Counted from the first letter of the stretch, positions 9,038 to 18,547 are shown. The stretch: 64,000 nucleotides of DNA from Nocardioides humi (GCF_006494775.1 NZ_CP041146.1:3472001-3536000), one strand, 5' to 3'. Numbers and translations: made by a program. The notes: generated by a model not told the origin, from the sequence alone.

Positions 9038-9097
9038 CCGAGCCCTCCTCCCTCCACGACGACACCGACAGATCCTGATCCCGCAAGGAAAGGCACC

Positions 9098-10603
9098 ATG
9101 ACCACCACCGTCAGCAACGACCGCTCCACCCTCCTGCCCGCCGTCCGCGAGTTCCTCTCCTCCCCCCGGAAGCTGCTCATCGACGGGGAGTGGGTCGACG
9201 CGCAGGACGGCCGGACCTTCGCCACCGTCGACCCCGCGACCGAGGAGGAGCTCGTCCAGGTCGCGCAGGGCTCGGCGGCCGACGTCGACCGTGCCGTCGC
9301 CGCCGCCCGTGCGGCCTTCGAGTCCGGGCCGTGGGCGCGGATGACCCCGCGCGAGCGCTCCCACCTGCTGTGGCGCATCGGCGACCTGATCGAGGCCCAC
9401 GCCGAGGAGCTCGCCCAGCTCGAGGCGCTCGACAACGGCAAGCGGGTCGAGGCGGCGCGCGACGGCGACGTCGCCACCGCCGCCGAGCTGTTCCGCTACT
9501 TCGCCGGCTGGGCGACCAAGATGGAGGGCACCACGATCCCCATGTCGGTGCCCGGGCGCGACTTCCACGCCTACACCCGGCGCGAGCCGATCGGCGTCGT
9601 GGCCGGCATCGTCCCGTGGAACTTCCCGCTGCTCATGGCCGCGTTCAAGATCGTCCCGGCGATCACGGCCGGCAACACCGTCGTCCTCAAGCCGGCCGAG
9701 CAGACGCCGCTCACCGCGCTCCGCCTCGGCGAGCTGCTGCTCGAGGCCGGCGTGCCGGCGGGCGTCGTCAACGTCGTCCCCGGGTACGGCGACACGGGCG
9801 CCGCGCTCGTCGACCACCCCGGCGTCGACAAGGTCGCCTTCACGGGCAGCACCGAGGTCGGCAAGAAGATCGCCGCGGCCGCGTCCGGCAACCTGAAGAA
9901 GGTCTCGCTCGAGCTCGGCGGCAAGGCGCCCAACATCATCTTCGCCGACGCGGACCTCGACGCGGCCGTCGCCGGCGCCGTGCTGGGCGGCTACTTCAAC
10001 GAGGGCCAGTGCTGCGTCAACGGCTCGCGCCTCTACGTGCAGCGGGCCGTCTTCGACCAGGTGATCGAGGGCGTCGCCGCGGCCGCGCGCGCGATCCGGC
10101 CGGGCAGCGGCTTCGACGCCGCCTCCGACATGGGTCCGCTGGTGTCGCAGGAGCAGCACGAGAAGGTGCTCGGCTACATCCAGGGCGCCGTCGCCGACGG
10201 CGCGGTGCTCAGCGCCGGCAGCGGCGACCGCCTCGGCGACCGCGGCTACTTCGTCCAGCCGACCCTGATCACCTCGGTGACCGAGGACATGGCGGTGCAG
10301 ACCGACGAGATCTTCGGCCCGGTCGTCACCGCGATCCCGTTCGACACCGAGGACGAGGTCGTCGCCGCCGCCAACAACACCGTCTACGGGCTCGCCGCCG
10401 GCGTGTGGTCGCAGGACATCGGCACCGCCCACCGGGTCGGCTCCCGCCTCCGCGCCGGAACGGTCTGGCTCAACACCTGGCACGCCGACGACGTCACGCT
10501 GCCGCGCGGCGGGTTCAAGCAGTCCGGCTGGGGTCGCGAGCTCGGCTCGTTCGGCCTCGACGACTACACCGAGCTCAAGACGGTCATCGCCGAGCTGCGA
10601 TGA
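9098..10603 (+). CDS. NAD(P)+-dependent aldehyde dehydrogenase
   Basis: A 501-residue ALDH-superfamily enzyme with the VPWNFP motif (about 169-174), the GSTEVG nucleotide-binding loop, catalytic Glu in LELGGKAP and the catalytic Cys region GQCCVNG (about 306-312). It lies between the importer and the KDPG aldolase, so it may oxidise an aldehyde or semialdehyde made from the imported sugar. The substrate cannot be read from the sequence and no such step is needed in the standard Kdu route. GGAAAGG before ATG 9098 is the ribosome site. Confidence 0.85.
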   Translation: MTTTVSNDRSTLLPAVREFLSSPRKLLIDGEWVDAQDGRTFATVDPATEEELVQVAQGSAADVDRAVAAARAAFESGPWARMTPRERSHLLWRIGDLIEAHAEELAQLEALDNGKRVEAARDGDVATAAELFRYFAGWATKMEGTTIPMSVPGRDFHAYTRREPIGVVAGIVPWNFPLLMAAFKIVPAITAGNTVVLKPAEQTPLTALRLGELLLEAGVPAGVVNVVPGYGDTGAALVDHPGVDKVAFTGSTEVGKKIAAAASGNLKKVSLELGGKAPNIIFADADLDAAVAGAVLGGYFNEGQCCVNGSRLYVQRAVFDQVIEGVAAAARAIRPGSGFDAASDMGPLVSQEQHEKVLGYIQGAVADGAVLSAGSGDRLGDRGYFVQPTLITSVTEDMAVQTDEIFGPVVTAIPFDTEDEVVAAANNTVYGLAAGVWSQDIGTAHRVGSRLRAGTVWLNTWHADDVTLPRGGFKQSGWGRELGSFGLDDYTELKTVIAELR

Positions 10604-10613
10604 ACGAGATCCG

Positions 10614-11258
10614 ATGACCGACGTCTTCGGGCCGCACCGCGTCGTCCCCGTCGTGGTCCTCGACGACCCGGGCCGCGCCGACGACCTCGGCGCGGCCCTG
10701 GCCGCGGGTGGCCTCCCCGTGGCGGAGGTGACCTTCCGGTCGCCGGACGCCCCGGCCGTCCTGCGCCGGATGGCCGACCGCGAGGACCTCGTGGTCGGCG
10801 CCGGCACGGTGCTCACCGCGGAGCAGGTCGACCTGGCCCACCGGTCGGGTGCTCGCTTCGTGGTGAGCCCGGGACTGGGCCCCGACGTCGTGCGCCGCTG
10901 CCAGCAGCTGGACCTCCCCGTCCTGCCGGGGGTGAGCACCGCCACCGAGGTGATGCAGGCGCTGTCGCTGGGCGTCGACCTGGTGAAGTTCTTCCCGGCC
11001 GAGCCGAGCGGCGGCCTGCCCGCGGTCAGCGCGCTGGCCGACGCGTTCCGGCAGGTGCGCTTCGTCCCCACCGGCGGCATCACCGCCGCCCGCGCGCCCG
11101 ACTACCTGGCCCATCCCGCCGTCGCGGCGGTCGGCGGGACCTGGATGGTCCCACCGGCCCTGCTGAAGGCCGGCCGCTGGGAGGAGGTCGCGGCGCTGTG
11201 CGCCGCGGCGGTCGCCGCAACGGCGGCCGACCCGGTCGTCGTACCGGTGACGTCGTGA
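10614..11258 (+). CDS. eda: 2-dehydro-3-deoxy-phosphogluconate (KDPG) aldolase
   Basis: A 214-residue KDPG/KHG-type class I aldolase that cleaves KDPG to pyruvate and glyceraldehyde-3-phosphate. Schiff-base Lys125 sits in LVKFFPAE, and the general acid/base Glu38 is in AEVTF; PTGGI forms the phosphate-binding loop. It starts 10 bp after the aldehyde dehydrogenase stop and overlaps the kinase gene (GTGA), so it is in the same operon. The two enzymes together complete KDG breakdown. Confidence 0.93.
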   Translation: MTDVFGPHRVVPVVVLDDPGRADDLGAALAAGGLPVAEVTFRSPDAPAVLRRMADREDLVVGAGTVLTAEQVDLAHRSGARFVVSPGLGPDVVRRCQQLDLPVLPGVSTATEVMQALSLGVDLVKFFPAEPSGGLPAVSALADAFRQVRFVPTGGITAARAPDYLAHPAVAAVGGTWMVPPALLKAGRWEEVAALCAAAVAATAADPVVVPVTS

Positions 11259-12334
11259 TCGAGCTCCGCCCGGCGGCCGCGTGCGAGCTCGACGTCGTCG
11301 CGCTCGGCGAGGTGATGCTGCGGCTGGACCCGGGGGAGAGCCGGATCCGGGCAGCCCGCCGGTTCGAGGTGTGGGAGGGCGGGGGCGAGTACAACGTCGC
11401 CCGCGCCCTCGCCGCCGTCTTCGGCCACCGGGCCGGGGTGGTGACCGCTCTCGTGGACAACGAGATCGGCCGGCTGGTCGAGAGCCTGGTCCGGCAGGGC
11501 GGGGTCGACACCTCGTTGGTCCGCTGGGAGCCCTTCGACGGGATCGGCCGCCGCGCCCGCAACGGCCTCAACTTCACCGAGCGCGGGTACGGCGTGCGCT
11601 CGGCCCTCGGCGTCTCCGACCGCGGCGCGACGGCCGTCAGCCAGCTCGCGCCCGGCATGATCGACTGGGACGACCTCTTCGGCCGGCGCGGCGTGCGCTG
11701 GCTGCACACCGGCGGCGTGTTCGCCGGGCTCTCCCCGACGACCGCCGAGGTGGCGCACGAGGCGATGCGCTCCGCCCGCGCCCACGGCACCGTCGTCTCC
11801 TACGACACCAACTACCGGCCCAGCCTGTGGGCCGATCGCGGCGGACCCGACCGGGCCCGCGCGGTCAACGCCGAGCTCGCCGCGCACGTCGACGTGCTGA
11901 TCGGCAACCGCTCCGACTTCCCCGGCGACCCGCCCGACCCGATCGGGCCGCCCGGGTCGGGGGAGACGTTCGCGGCCGCCGCGGCCCTGCTGGCGGCCGA
12001 CCTCCCCGGGCTGCAGGTCGTCGCGACCACCCGTCGTACCGTCCACTCGGCCGGCGACAACGACTGGCAGGGCCTGGCCTGGTCGCGCGACGCCGGTCCC
12101 GCGGCCTCCGTGCTGCGCCCCCACCTGCCCGTCCTCGACCGCGTCGGCGGCGGCGACGGCTTCGCCGCCGGCCTCCTCCACGGCCTGCTCACCGGCGAGG
12201 ACCTGGCGACCTGCGTCGAGCTGGGCGCCGCCCACGGCGCGCTCGCGATGAGCACCCCCGGCGACACCTCCATGGCCTCCGCCGCCGAGGTCCGCGCCCT
12301 CGCCCTCGGCGGCGACGCGGCCACCCGCCGCTGA
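11255..12334 (+). CDS. kdgK: PfkB-family carbohydrate kinase, probable 2-keto-3-deoxygluconate kinase
   Basis: A 359-residue ribokinase-fold protein. The N-terminal substrate motif (GEVMLRL...GGGEYNVARAL) is typical of KDG kinases, and the C-terminal GGGDGFAAG carries the catalytic Asp and anion hole. It would phosphorylate KDG to KDPG, the substrate of the aldolase encoded just upstream. GTG 11255 overlaps the aldolase stop. KDG specificity is inferred mainly from the operon. Confidence 0.88.
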   Translation: MIELRPAAACELDVVALGEVMLRLDPGESRIRAARRFEVWEGGGEYNVARALAAVFGHRAGVVTALVDNEIGRLVESLVRQGGVDTSLVRWEPFDGIGRRARNGLNFTERGYGVRSALGVSDRGATAVSQLAPGMIDWDDLFGRRGVRWLHTGGVFAGLSPTTAEVAHEAMRSARAHGTVVSYDTNYRPSLWADRGGPDRARAVNAELAAHVDVLIGNRSDFPGDPPDPIGPPGSGETFAAAAALLAADLPGLQVVATTRRTVHSAGDNDWQGLAWSRDAGPAASVLRPHLPVLDRVGGGDGFAAGLLHGLLTGEDLATCVELGAAHGALAMSTPGDTSMASAAEVRALALGGDAATRR

Positions 12335-12540
12335 GCCGCGGGACTCACTCCGGCCGCCAGCGGAGCCCACGGAGGCCGCCGGGCCGACCTCCACAGTTCG
12401 GATACGTGAACAGTTCGTCTCAATAATTCACGTTTCTGTTTCTAGTTCTTGTATTTGTGTGACCGGCGTCATACGGTCACGCCGGGGGCCCTCCATCCCT
12501 CGGGCCCCGCGCACAACGAACCCGAGACAGGGGATCCCAG
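12335..12540 (+). promoter_or_regulatory. Promoter region of the ThuA/AA5 oxidase gene
   Basis: A locally AT-rich non-coding stretch. It contains the octamer ACAGTTCG twice (12393-12400 and 12410-12417), an inverted repeat ACGTGAA-N16-TTCACGT (12404-12410, 12427-12433) and a possible -10 hexamer AATAAT (12422-12427). A CRP-like site, TGTGACCGGCGTCATA (12458-12473), overlaps a second inverted repeat, GTGACCG-N8-CGGTCAC (12459-12480). Confidence 0.5.
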
Positions 12541-15500
12541 ATGAAAGTGCATCGCAGGTCCGTCCGCTCGCGGCTGCGTCATCGCTCCCGGCGACTGGTC
12601 GCCCACTCCTTCGCGGCGGTCGTCGCGATGGCCGTGGCGCTCCCGCTCGTCGGCGCGACGGCGGCGCCCGCCGCGGCGGCGGAGGACGACGGCGTGCTGC
12701 GCGTCCTCCTCTTCTACAAGGACAACTTCCACGCCTCGCACGTCCAGGCGCGCCAGGCGGTCAACCAGCTCGCGGCCGAGCTGGCGGACGAGTACGACCA
12801 GACCCTCGAGATCCAGGAGACCCAGGACGCCGGCGCGTTCACCACGAGCAACCTGGCGACCAAGGACGCCGTGGTCTTCGCCCAGACCGGCGGCGTGCTG
12901 TTCAACACCGAGCAGCGGGCCGCCCTCGAGGGCTACATCCGCGGTGGCGGCGGCTACCTGGGCCTCCACTACGCCGGGTGGTCGGTCGGCCAGAGCGAGC
13001 ACGACGTCAACCCCTTCTACCTGAAGCTCGTCGGCGCCATGTCCGAGGGCCACCCGGAGAACCCGGGCGTCCGGCCGGGCAAGGTCGTCGTCAACGAGGC
13101 GACGCACCCCCTCGCCGCGGACCTGCCGGCCGAGATCACCCGCAGCGACGAGTGGTACGACTGGACGGTCAACCCCGCCCAGAACGTGCGCACGATCCTC
13201 TCGGTCGACGAGTCGTCGTACAGCTCCCTCGGCAAGCAGGGCACCAACCACCCGATCACGTGGTGCCAGCAGATCGACTCGGGTCGGTCCTGGTACACCG
13301 GGATGGGCCACGAGGGCACGGCGTACAGCGAGCCGTTCATGCGCACCCAGATGCGCAGCGGCCTGGCCTACGCCGCCGGCCTGCTCCAGGCCGACTGCTC
13401 GCCGCCGGCCAAGGACGAGCACGGCTCGTGGAGCGGCGTCACGCCGTGGCCGCTGATGCCGATCAACATGGCGCTCACCTCCGACGGCAAGGTGCAGTCC
13501 TTCGGCAGCGTCGCGGTCGCCGGGTGCACGGACAACGCGCCCTACGACTTCAGCGGCAACAACTGCGTCACGCAGGGCGGCCAGACCGAGATCGACGTGT
13601 GGGACCCCAGCCAGGAGCGGACGCTGTCGAACCTCCGCGACGGGATCATCACCAACACGACGTACACGGACCTGTTCTGCTCGATGCAGGTGCAGAACCC
13701 GCACCGCAAGACCACGATGACCGTGGGTGGTGACGACTCGCTGGGTGGCAACGCCCCCAACGACGCGGCCATCGGCGTGACCAGCTACTCGACCAACACG
13801 GGTCTGCGCGACGAGGCGCCGATGAACTACCCGCGCTGGTACCCGACCGGCACGACCATGCCCAACGGCGACATCGTCGTCCAGGGCGGCACCCTCAAGG
13901 GCGGCCCGGGTGGTCCCGGCGTCCTCACCCCCGAGGTGTACCGGCCCGACCAGGGCAGCGGCTGGACGCTGCTGACCGGCGCGACCAGCGCGGCGGCGTA
14001 CGGCGACGGTGGCGGCGCCCTCGGCCCGGACGAGAACCGCTGGTGGTACCCGCGGGCGTTCGTCGCCCCGGGCAGCGGCAACCTGTTCAACATCACCGGC
14101 ACGCAGATGTTCGAGCTCGACCCCGACGGCAACGGCGGTGACGGCGAGCTGACCCTGCGGGGCACGCTTCCGGGCAATATCGCCAACCAGGGCGGCCTCG
14201 GCAACCCGGTCGGCGCGACCTCCACGGCCGCGATGTACCGCCCCGGCAAGATCCTGCAGGTCGGTGGCGGCTGGTGGGGCAACGGCGGCGGTCCCGCCGG
14301 CGCCCGTGCCGGCTTCACCGTCGACATCACCGGCGGCACCGCCGACCCGGTGATCGAGGCCACCCAGCCGATGAGGTACCAGCGGCACTGGGCGACGGCG
14401 ACGGTCCTGCCGGACGGCGACGTTCTCGTCACCGGCGGCAGCCGGGACAACGCGGCCAACGGCGGCTACGTCACCACGGCCGAGATCTGGAACCCGGACA
14501 CGGGCGAGTGGACGGAGGTCGAGACGCCGTACGAGCACGCTCGCCTCTACCACTCGAGCGCGCTGCTCCTGCCGGACGGCCGGGTCATGGTCGGCGGCGG
14601 CGGCGCCCCCGGTCCGCGCGACTACACCGACGTCGAGTACTACTCCCCGTCGTACCTCTTCGACGGCGACGAGCTCGCCGTGCGCCCGGAGATCACCCGG
14701 GCCCCGAAGAAGATCGGGTACGACGGCACCTTCGGCGTCGACGTCTCCGGCTCCGTCTCGCGGGTCACCCTGGTCCGCAACGGCTCGGTGACGCACGGGT
14801 TCAACAACGACCAGAACTTCCAGGACCTGGAGTTCACGCAGGCCGGCGGCTCGCTGTCGATCACCGCGCCGGAGGACGGCACCTACGCGCCCCCGGGCTC
14901 GTACATGCTCTTCGTCTTCGACGCGGACGGCACGCCGTCGGTCGCGAAGATCGTCGACATCGACCCGACGGTCAAGATGGACCAGCGGACGCCGAAGGTC
15001 GTCGACCAGTTCGAGTACCCGAAGCTCCCCGTCGAGTGGCGCTCGGCCAACCCGCCGAACATCATCGACGTGGCGCCGGGCAACAGCCGGATGTCCCCGT
15101 GGGTCGTCAACAGCGCCGTCCAGCTGGTCCGGGGCGCCTCGGCGAGCATGGGCGGCATGGGCCTGACCGGCTACCAGCTGGGTCTGGGCAGCACCGGCAG
15201 CATCGAGCGCAAGCTCACCGGGCTCACCCCGGGCCACGAGTACCGCGTGTCGCTGCGCTACGCACGAGACAGCAGGACGGCGGGCAGCACGCCCGCGAAC
15301 GCCTCGCTCGTGGTCGGTGACCTCGACGCGACGCTCACGGCCGGGACGGACTCGCCCTCGCAGAACGCGTTCCAGACCTACGTCGGGAGCTTCACCGCCT
15401 CGGCCCGGTCCGAGACGCTCACCCTCACCGGTGGCGACGCGGGCCTGATGGTCGACGACCTGGTGATCATCGGCGAGCAGGCCGGCGTCGACGAGGCTCC

Positions 15501-18021
15501 GGTGCACTACGAGTTCTCGGAGGGCTCGGGCACGGCGGCCGCGAACACCGGCACCGACACGTCCGTGGGCGACGCGACCCTGGTCGGCAACGCCGGCTGG
15601 TCCGACGACGGCGTGTTCGGCAAGGCGCTCCGGATGACCGGCGGCAGCAACGCCAACGCGGTGCGACTGCCGGACAACCTGCTGCAGGGCGAGGACACGT
15701 TCACGACGTCCTTCTGGGTCCGTCCCGACGCCAAGTCCGACTGGATCGGCATGTTCCACATCGGCGACGGCAACGGCGACGCGGGCAGCTTCTTCCAGGT
15801 CCAGATGCAGACCCAGGCCCGCGACCCGGGCGCCAGCGGTCTCGCGGCGACCTTCAAGAAGAAGGGCAGCACGCTGCAGGAGCGGGTCTACGCCACGCCC
15901 ACCAGGGACGTGACCGCGAACCAGTGGAACCACGTGGTGTTCACCCGCACCGGCGCCACGGGCACGCTCTACCTCAACGGTGAGCAGATCGCCCAGCGCA
16001 CCGACCTCACCCTCACCATGACCGACATCGGTCCGACCGCCAACAACTGGCTGGGGCGCAACGGCTACCCCGACCCGGCGTACAACGGCCGGATGGACGA
16101 CGTACGGCTCTACACGACGGCGCTCAGCGCGGACGACGTGGAGGCGCTGTACGACGAGGGGGCGGCGCTGCGGACCACCACGACGGTCACGACCGCGCCG
16201 GAGTCCCCGTCGCCGTTCGCGGAGCCGGTCACGGTCTCCGCCTCGGTCGAGGACGAGAACGACGGGTCCGCCCAGGGCACGGCCGAGCTGTGGGTCGACG
16301 GCAAGAGCGTCGGCGACACGGTCGAGGTCGAGGACGGCACGGCGCCGTTCCCGGCGCTCAACCTGAGCCCCGGTGAGCACGAGATCGAGGTGCGGTTCAC
16401 CGCTGCCGACGGATGGCGGGACTCCCGCGCGACGGTCACCCACACCGTCGAGCGCCCGCCGCCGGGCGTGGGCATCCCCGTCCACTACACCCTCGACGAG
16501 GGGCAGGGCACCACGGCCGCGAACACCGGCCTGGACTCGTCGGTCGGCGACGCCACGCTGATGGGCCAGTCCGGCTGGACCCCGAACGGGAAGTTCGGCG
16601 CGGCGCTCGACCTGCCCGGCGGTGCCTCGGGCTCGGGCAACCACGTGAAGCTGCCGAACAACATCCAGGCCGGCATGGACGACGAGTTCTCCGTGTCGGT
16701 GTGGGCCCGGCCGCGCGCCCTGCCCAACTGGGTGCCGCTCGTCCAGATCGGCGACAGCACGGACACCTTCTTCCTGCTGCAGTCCTCCACGCAGGCCAAC
16801 GGACCCACCGGTTTCGCGGCCACGTTCAAGGCACCCGGCACCCCCGGGACCGCCCAGGAGCGGCTGACGCTCGGAGGCGGCAACGACCTGCCGCTGAACG
16901 AGTGGACGCACGTGGTGTTCACGATGAGGGCCAGCCAGAACGGCTACGTCGGCACGCTGTACTTCGACGGGGAGGTCGTCGGCACGCGCAACGACTTCAC
17001 CCTCAGCATCGGCGACGTCGGTCCGAACGGCCAGACCACGGCCAACTTCCTCGGCGGCACCAGCTGGGGAGACCCGCGGTTCAACGGCGCGATCGACGAC
17101 TTCCGGCTCTACGGCTACGAGCTCAGCGCCGAGCAGGTCACCGAGCTGTACGAGGGTCCGCCGCCGAACGCGGCCCCCGTCGGCGAGGCCGACGCGTACA
17201 CCACGGCCAAGGGCGAGGTGCTGGAGGTCGACGCTCCCGGCGTGCTGGCCAACGACACCGACGCGGACGGCGACGACCTGACGGCGGTCGGGGCGACGCA
17301 GCCCGCCCACGGCGAGCTCGAGCTCGCCGAGGACGGCTCGTTCAGCTACACCCCGGACGCCGGGTTCACCGGCACCGACACCTTCACCTACCGCGCCAGC
17401 GACGGCACCGCGCAGTCCGGTCCCACCACGGTGACCATCACCGTGCAGGCCGCGCCCGACCCGGCGTCGACCTCGCTGACGGCGACGGCGGGCCCGGTGG
17501 TGTACGGGCAGCAGGGGAGCGTCTCCGTGACGGTCTCCGCGGCTGCCGCCACCGGTCAGGTGAGCGTGCTCGACGGCAGTCGGTCCGTCGCCACCGGCAC
17601 GCTCGCCGGCGGCAAGGCGGCCGTCGTACTGCCGGCCGGGTCGCTCCTGCCGGGGACGCACGCCCTCACCGTCCGCTACGGCGGCGACGCGGGTCACAGC
17701 GGCTCGTCGGGTGTCGTCCAGGTGGTCGTGGAGAAGGCGAGCGCGACCATGGCGGTCAAGGCCCCGAAGAAGGCCAAGCCGGGGAAGAAGGCCAAGGTCA
17801 CGGTCGACCTGTCCGCCGCGGGCACGGTGACGGTGGACGGCAAGGTCGTCGTCAAGGTCAACGGCAAGAAGGTCAAGGCGAAGATCGTCGACGGCCGGGC
17901 CGTGATCAAGCTGCCGAAGAAGCTCGTGCGACCGGGCGTCCTGCGCGTCAAGGTCGTCTACAAGGGCAGCGCGGTCGTCGGGAAGGTGGTGAAGAAGGTC
18001 AAGATCAAGGTCAAGCGCTAG
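12541..18021 (+). CDS. Secreted ThuA + galactose-oxidase-like (AA5) copper-radical oxidase with LamG and Ig-like modules
   Basis: An 1826-residue exported protein with a long basic signal peptide (about 1-44). A ThuA-like domain (about 50-280) precedes a kelch-propeller copper-radical oxidase (about 290-800). The galactose-oxidase active site is complete: Cys380 and Tyr434 (thioether pair, in DLFCS and RWYPT), Tyr670 and His671 (RLYHS), and His752 (VTHGF). A DUF642-like galactose-binding region (about 815-980), LamG domain 1 (983-1207), an Ig-like domain (1212-1305), LamG domain 2 (1309-1540), a cadherin-like tandem domain (1541-1637), an Ig-like domain and a Lys-rich tail (about 1732-1826) follow. 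It probably oxidises primary alcohols or aldehydes of carbohydrates outside the cell, producing hydrogen peroxide. The substrate is unknown. Confidence 0.88.
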   Translation: MKVHRRSVRSRLRHRSRRLVAHSFAAVVAMAVALPLVGATAAPAAAAEDDGVLRVLLFYKDNFHASHVQARQAVNQLAAELADEYDQTLEIQETQDAGAFTTSNLATKDAVVFAQTGGVLFNTEQRAALEGYIRGGGGYLGLHYAGWSVGQSEHDVNPFYLKLVGAMSEGHPENPGVRPGKVVVNEATHPLAADLPAEITRSDEWYDWTVNPAQNVRTILSVDESSYSSLGKQGTNHPITWCQQIDSGRSWYTGMGHEGTAYSEPFMRTQMRSGLAYAAGLLQADCSPPAKDEHGSWSGVTPWPLMPINMALTSDGKVQSFGSVAVAGCTDNAPYDFSGNNCVTQGGQTEIDVWDPSQERTLSNLRDGIITNTTYTDLFCSMQVQNPHRKTTMTVGGDDSLGGNAPNDAAIGVTSYSTNTGLRDEAPMNYPRWYPTGTTMPNGDIVVQGGTLKGGPGGPGVLTPEVYRPDQGSGWTLLTGATSAAAYGDGGGALGPDENRWWYPRAFVAPGSGNLFNITGTQMFELDPDGNGGDGELTLRGTLPGNIANQGGLGNPVGATSTAAMYRPGKILQVGGGWWGNGGGPAGARAGFTVDITGGTADPVIEATQPMRYQRHWATATVLPDGDVLVTGGSRDNAANGGYVTTAEIWNPDTGEWTEVETPYEHARLYHSSALLLPDGRVMVGGGGAPGPRDYTDVEYYSPSYLFDGDELAVRPEITRAPKKIGYDGTFGVDVSGSVSRVTLVRNGSVTHGFNNDQNFQDLEFTQAGGSLSITAPEDGTYAPPGSYMLFVFDADGTPSVAKIVDIDPTVKMDQRTPKVVDQFEYPKLPVEWRSANPPNIIDVAPGNSRMSPWVVNSAVQLVRGASASMGGMGLTGYQLGLGSTGSIERKLTGLTPGHEYRVSLRYARDSRTAGSTPANASLVVGDLDATLTAGTDSPSQNAFQTYVGSFTASARSETLTLTGGDAGLMVDDLVIIGEQAGVDEAPVHYEFSEGSGTAAANTGTDTSVGDATLVGNAGWSDDGVFGKALRMTGGSNANAVRLPDNLLQGEDTFTTSFWVRPDAKSDWIGMFHIGDGNGDAGSFFQVQMQTQARDPGASGLAATFKKKGSTLQERVYATPTRDVTANQWNHVVFTRTGATGTLYLNGEQIAQRTDLTLTMTDIGPTANNWLGRNGYPDPAYNGRMDDVRLYTTALSADDVEALYDEGAALRTTTTVTTAPESPSPFAEPVTVSASVEDENDGSAQGTAELWVDGKSVGDTVEVEDGTAPFPALNLSPGEHEIEVRFTAADGWRDSRATVTHTVERPPPGVGIPVHYTLDEGQGTTAANTGLDSSVGDATLMGQSGWTPNGKFGAALDLPGGASGSGNHVKLPNNIQAGMDDEFSVSVWARPRALPNWVPLVQIGDSTDTFFLLQSSTQANGPTGFAATFKAPGTPGTAQERLTLGGGNDLPLNEWTHVVFTMRASQNGYVGTLYFDGEVVGTRNDFTLSIGDVGPNGQTTANFLGGTSWGDPRFNGAIDDFRLYGYELSAEQVTELYEGPPPNAAPVGEADAYTTAKGEVLEVDAPGVLANDTDADGDDLTAVGATQPAHGELELAEDGSFSYTPDAGFTGTDTFTYRASDGTAQSGPTTVTITVQAAPDPASTSLTATAGPVVYGQQGSVSVTVSAAAATGQVSVLDGSRSVATGTLAGGKAAVVLPAGSLLPGTHALTVRYGGDAGHSGSSGVVQVVVEKASATMAVKAPKKAKPGKKAKVTVDLSAAGTVTVDGKVVVKVNGKKVKAKIVDGRAVIKLPKKLVRPGVLRVKVVYKGSAVVGKVVKKVKIKVKR

Positions 18022-18044
18022 CCAGCCGCTGACCTGCCAAGGAA

Positions 18045-18079
18045 CGTGGGCCCGGAGGACGACGTCCTCCGGGCCCACG
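18045..18079. terminator. Bidirectional hairpin terminator
   Basis: A perfect inverted repeat with 17-bp arms (18045-18061 and 18063-18079) around one central base lies between the convergent oxidase and tautomerase genes. The core is GGGCCCGGAGGACG. No long T-tract follows, as is common in GC-rich actinobacteria. Confidence 0.75.
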
Positions 18080-18101
18080 GGCCTTGGTCGCTGGTGTCGC
18101 G

Positions 18102-18326
18102 TCAGTCGTCGGCGAGCGCGGCCACCACGCCGGCGCGGCTCTCGTCCTCGCTGGCGAGCACGCCGCCGTTCGCGACGATGTCGGGGGTGATCTCGCTGAA
18201 GACCATGCGGACGTCCTGGCGGCGGGCGCCGAGGATCTCGACCGCGTGGTCGGCGACGGCCTTGGCGAAGGCGCGGCGCTGCTCGAGGGAGCGGCCGGCC
18301 AGCAGCTCGACGGTGATGTTGGGCAT
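18102..18326 (-). CDS. 4-oxalocrotonate tautomerase-family protein
   Basis: A 74-residue protein of the tautomerase superfamily. Pro2, exposed as the N-terminal residue after Met removal, is the catalytic base, and the MPNITVELLAGRS start is typical. Arg residues at about 36-40 could bind the substrate carboxylate. It lies alone between the oxidase and the copper gene, with GAAAGGA before the ATG. The physiological substrate is unknown; family members act on 2-hydroxymuconate-like enols. Confidence 0.85.
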   Translation of the reverse strand: MPNITVELLAGRSLEQRRAFAKAVADHAVEILGARRQDVRMVFSEITPDIVANGGVLASEDESRAGVVAALADD

Positions 18327-18445
18327 GTCGGTCCTTTCTCGGGGTCGCGGTGCGGCCGGCGCCTGCGGGCCACGTCTGCGACTTTGATTCGGTATCGTGA
18401 ACTGCCAGCCTAGAGCGAGGCGGAGCCGGACGCTAGTTCATGTCC

Positions 18446-18474
18446 TTGACAATGGTTCAGCCCGCTGATTCAGT
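18446..18474 (+). promoter_or_regulatory. Possible promoter of the CopC-CopD gene
   Basis: TTGACA (18446-18451) is a consensus -35 box. The best -10 at 17 bp spacing is the weak TTCAGT (18469-18474). GTGA-CGCCGG-TCAC (18481-18494) follows at once, then the long palindrome. Confidence 0.4.
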
Positions 18475-18494
18475 GTGGGCGTGACGCCGGTCAC

Positions 18495-18517
18495 TGACGC
18501 GAACCTGGTTCGCGTCA
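18495..18517. promoter_or_regulatory. 23-bp perfect palindrome before copC-copD
   Basis: A perfect odd-centred palindrome with core CGCGAACCTGGTTCGCG (18498-18514) and arms extending to TGA/TCA. It lies 30 bp before the start codon and just downstream of the likely transcription start, a classic repressor position. It shares CGAACC-W-GGTTCG with the site at 1672-1684. Confidence 0.6.
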
Positions 18518-18547
18518 TCGAACGCGCCGCCTGAGGAGGCTCCTGCC

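Noticed and set aside
7865..11083. 1072-codon minus-strand frame opposite the permease, aldehyde dehydrogenase and aldolase genes
   Set aside because: Same high-GC shadow effect; it crosses several well-supported plus-strand genes and shows no domain.
12469..18078. 1869-codon open frame on the minus strand opposite the AA5 oxidase
   Set aside because: It mirrors the oxidase gene, whose domains and active-site residues are clear. Long antisense frames are expected when third positions are almost always G or C; the translation is low-complexity Arg/Val/Gly/Asp-rich with no motif.
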